Below are positions 61,737 through 64,000 of a DNA stretch of 64,000 nt, one piece after another (the first letter of the stretch is position 1; every line of letters starts with the position of its first letter). The position numbers were made by a program, and so were the translations under genes. The notes beneath the pieces were generated by a model. The model was not told where the DNA came from. It searched no databases and saw only the letters and a program-made list of their open reading frames with translations. The DNA comes from Melioribacteraceae bacterium (GTDB lineage Bacteria; Bacteroidota; Ignavibacteria; Ignavibacteriales; Melioribacteraceae), in the NCBI GenBank assembly GCA_011525875.1, contig WYBN01000012.1, positions 541,716-605,715 on the forward strand, read 5' to 3'.

Positions 61737-63629
61737 TCACTCTTCTAAAGTTGACAAATTCCCCGGATCAAGTCCCAATTCCTTTGCTTTCAACACCCTT
61801 CTCATTATTTTCCCGCTTCTTGTCTTTGGTAGTGAGTTTACAAATTTGATCTGCTCCGGTTTGGCAATCGGACCTACTTCATGACCAACATGCTGCCTCA
61901 ATTCTTCAAAAAGTTCATCAGACTGCTCAAAGCCAGCTCTTAAAATTACATAGGCATAAATTGCATTACCTTTAATTTCGTGCGGTAAACCTATTGCAGC
62001 CGCTTCAGCGACTGCTTTATGGCTTACCAGCGCGCTTTCAATTTCAGCAGTGCCGAGTCTGTATCCTGAAACTTTTATAACGTCATCAACTCTCCCAATA
62101 ACCCAGAAGTATCCGTCCTCATCTCTTTTTGCGCTATCACCGGTCAAATAATATCCTGGGTATTTGCTCCAGTATTGTTGAACATATCTTTCTGGATCAC
62201 CCCACAACGTTCTGATCATAGCAGGCCAAGGATTCTTTATAACCAGATAGCCTTCTTCGTTGTCAGCCACTTTATCTCCGTTTTCATCTAATATGTCAAA
62301 CTGGAGCCCCGGAAAAGCTTTCGTACCAGAACCTGGCTTTAATGGAACTGTCGGCGTCGGCGTAATCATAAACATTCCAGTCTCTGTTTGCCACCAAGTA
62401 TCCATAATTGGACATTTTCCTTTGCCGACTGTTTTATAATACCATTTCCAAGCCTCAGGATTTATTGGTTCACCAACTGAACCAAGAATTCTTAATGAAG
62501 AAAGATCATGACGGTTAACCCATGCATCACCAAATCGCATTAGTCCTCTTATAGCTGTTGGCGATGTGTATAAAATATTTATTCCATATTTTTCAATCAT
62601 TTGCCAATATCTGTTGGGATATGGATAATTAGGCGCTCCTTCATACATAAATGAGGTAGCTCCATTAAGCAATGGACCATAAACAATATAGCTGTGACCC
62701 GTTATCCAGCCGGGGTCAGCAGCACACCAATATCTATCCTCATCCTTTAAATCAAAAACGTATTTAAGAGTTGAGTAAACACCGACCTGATAGCCGCCGT
62801 GAGTGTGCAAAATTGCTTTTGGTTTGCCTGTAGTTCCTGATGTATAGAGAATGAACAATGGGTCTTCGGCATCCATTATTTCCAAGACACAATCATTGTT
62901 CGCAATTGGTAAACTTCTGAGCTCATGATACCACATATCCCTGCCAAATTCCATATTGATATCCTGCCCGGTTCGTTTCACAACAATAACATGCTCAATT
63001 CCTCCCGCTCGTTTTAAAGCCTCATCTGCTATTTCCTTCAATGGAACAATTTTACCTCTCTGATAAGCACCGTCTGCAACGATCAATACTTTTGATTGAC
63101 TATCTTCAATTCTTTCGTGAAGTGATTCGACGGAGAAACCGCCATAAACAACGGAATGTATAGCTCCAATTCTTGCACATGCTAACATGGCTATAGCAAT
63201 TTCAGGAATTCTTCCCATGTAAATTGTAACTCTATCGCCTTTAACTACGCCCATGCTCTTCAGAATATTAGCGAACCTGCATGTTTCCTGGTGAAGACGA
63301 TAATATGACATCGCTTCAAACTCGCCCTTCTCACCCTCCCAGATTAATGCTAATTTATTTCTGCGAGCCGTTTTAACATGAACATCAAGGCAGTTGAAAG
63401 ATATGTTTGTTTTTGCGCCGGTAAACCATTTATAAAATGGTTTTTCGGAATCGTCTAGCACTTTGTCCCATCTTTTGAACCAATGAAGATTTTCTGCTTC
63501 TTCTTCCCAAAAACCTATATAATTTTCTTCGGCTTTTAATTTGAACTGATTCCAATCCTTAACAATTGCATTGTTTATTGTATCTTCCTTTGGGAAAAAA
63601 ACTTCACCGTTCAATTTTTGGTCTGCCAT
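61737..63629 (-). CDS. acs: Acetyl-CoA synthetase (acetate-CoA ligase)
   Basis: This 630-aa AMP-forming enzyme shows FKRWDKVLDDSEKPFYKWF, the ATP loop YTSGTTGKPKAILHTHGG, the acetate-pocket Trp region MDTWWQTETGMFMITP, YYLTGDSAKRDEDGYFWV and the C-terminal acetylation-site motif PKTRSGKIMRRVLKA with catalytic Lys. It would activate acetate released by the citrate lyase encoded next door, although it is on the opposite strand. Confidence 0.97.
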   Translation of the reverse strand: MADQKLNGEVFFPKEDTINNAIVKDWNQFKLKAEENYIGFWEEEAENLHWFKRWDKVLDDSEKPFYKWFTGAKTNISFNCLDVHVKTARRNKLALIWEGEKGEFEAMSYYRLHQETCRFANILKSMGVVKGDRVTIYMGRIPEIAIAMLACARIGAIHSVVYGGFSVESLHERIEDSQSKVLIVADGAYQRGKIVPLKEIADEALKRAGGIEHVIVVKRTGQDINMEFGRDMWYHELRSLPIANNDCVLEIMDAEDPLFILYTSGTTGKPKAILHTHGGYQVGVYSTLKYVFDLKDEDRYWCAADPGWITGHSYIVYGPLLNGATSFMYEGAPNYPYPNRYWQMIEKYGINILYTSPTAIRGLMRFGDAWVNRHDLSSLRILGSVGEPINPEAWKWYYKTVGKGKCPIMDTWWQTETGMFMITPTPTVPLKPGSGTKAFPGLQFDILDENGDKVADNEEGYLVIKNPWPAMIRTLWGDPERYVQQYWSKYPGYYLTGDSAKRDEDGYFWVIGRVDDVIKVSGYRLGTAEIESALVSHKAVAEAAAIGLPHEIKGNAIYAYVILRAGFEQSDELFEELRQHVGHEVGPIAKPEQIKFVNSLPKTRSGKIMRRVLKAKELGLDPGNLSTLEE

Positions 63630-63800
63630 TTAGCCTCCACTTAAAATTAAAAAGATTTTTCATCTGAATTGTATGTCTAAATTATTGTTTGTTTGAAACA
63701 AAATCAACAAATCATAAATCTTAATAATTGTTTTATAGAATATGTGAAATGCTTATATTCGCAACATATCTTTGTGACAGATTAGATATTGTAATAGATT

Positions 63801-63890
63801 GGAGAGGTGGCCGAGTGGCTGAAGGCAACGGTTTGCTAAACCGTCGTACTGGGTAAACTGGTACCGAGGGTTCGAATCCCTCCCTCTCCG
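63801..63890 (+). tRNA. tRNA-Ser (GCT)
   Basis: This 90-nt class II tRNA has acceptor GGAGAGG/CCTCTCC, an anticodon stem CGGTT/AACCG around loop TGCTA with GCT, a long variable arm (GTACTGGGTAAACTGGTAC), T arm GAGGGTTCGAATCCCTC and discriminator G. CCA is not encoded. Confidence 0.97.
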
Positions 63891-63920
63891 CTAGTTTTTT
63901 CTACTATAATTTCTAAACAA

Positions 63921-64000
63921 ATGCATTTTGCATATATCTTAATAAGCCTTAGTGACGGAACTTACTATAAAGGTTCTACTAACAATTTGCAAGATCGAAT
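63921..64000 (+). CDS. GIY-YIG nuclease family protein, start only
   Basis: The frame is open from ATG at 63921 to the end of the window. The 26 residues seen begin HFAYILISLSDGTYYKGSTN and continue NLQDR. YIL and YKG at this spacing are the two halves of the GIY-YIG motif in small UvrC-like proteins. It begins 30 bases after tRNA-Ser. The rest is outside the window. Confidence 0.75.
   Translation, partial: MHFAYILISLSDGTYYKGSTNNLQDR

Overview
The window is a 64-kb, AT-rich stretch of a bacterial chromosome, densely packed with long same-strand gene runs. It most likely comes from the Bacteroidota/Chlorobi side of the tree, probably Ignavibacteria or a close relative. The evidence is a secreted protein ending in a type IX secretion sorting domain with the motif NYPNPFNPTTKI, homologues of PorD (DUF4835) and of a PorV-like barrel, HhH-plus-barrel and peptidase-TolB-barrel surface proteins, a Bacteroidota-type serine palmitoyltransferase, and weak or absent Shine-Dalgarno sequences at many starts. 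The phylum call is inference; no 16S gene is present.

Layout. 0-2.8 kb: DNA polymerase I. 2.9-5.5 kb: cohesin/Fn3 T9SS cargo protein, convergent with polA. 5.6-14.4 kb (minus): isoprenoid genes (fni, polyprenyl synthase), ptsH-ptsI, then a cell-surface trio (gluzincin/TolB/Omp85-like fusion, PQQ-propeller protein, PEGA-like protein). 14.5-16.8 kb: pilin-like membrane protein and a PabB-PabC fusion, convergent. 16.8-20.7 kb (plus): MFS sugar transporter, a small exported protein, an NtrC-type regulator and a HIT protein. 20.8-31.9 kb (minus): a twelve-gene run purC, DUF971, pgsA, pgpA, cinA, thpR, recA, recX, acyl-CoA dehydrogenase, guaB, glycosyltransferase, purD. 32-34.2 kb (plus): small membrane protein and a PAS histidine kinase. 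34.2-36.5 kb: a decayed integrated element next to tRNA-Phe, with two tyrosine-recombinase fragments that share a 123-bp direct repeat, an orphan HicA-like toxin, and an apparently intact DinJ/YafQ pair. 36.6-41.9 kb (minus): tRNA-Phe, argF, arcC, a COG2403-type GTPase and glmS. 42.2-45.2 kb: HTH regulator, tRNA-Ala, PhoD-like phosphatase, c-type cytochrome domain lipoprotein, DUF123 protein. 45.2-48.7 kb: a probable ceramide-synthesis locus (NAD-dependent epimerase/reductase, serine palmitoyltransferase, GNAT-type acyltransferase candidate). 48.7-52.5 kb: PorD-like, PorV-like and HhH/barrel outer-membrane proteins. 52.6-60.8 kb (plus): a six-gene tricarboxylate module (NADP-type isocitrate dehydrogenase, variant HD protein, homoaconitase-like aconitase, MmgE/PrpD, CitD-CitE fusion, CitF) ending at a good terminator. 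Then come a patatin, acetyl-CoA synthetase (minus), tRNA-Ser and the start of a GIY-YIG protein.

How the genes may work together. The clearest candidate for an under-described system is the 52.6-60.8 kb module. Isocitrate dehydrogenase, aconitase and an ATP-independent citrate lyase, with acetyl-CoA synthetase next door, can connect 2-oxoglutarate to oxaloacetate plus acetyl-CoA in either direction, in effect a split substitute for ATP-citrate lyase. The PrpD and variant HD proteins in the same run have no settled role in that scheme. The second candidate is the compact sphingolipid locus. The third is the surface module around the peptidase-propeller-barrel fusion. No CRISPR array, rRNA operon, insertion sequence or intact prophage was seen.
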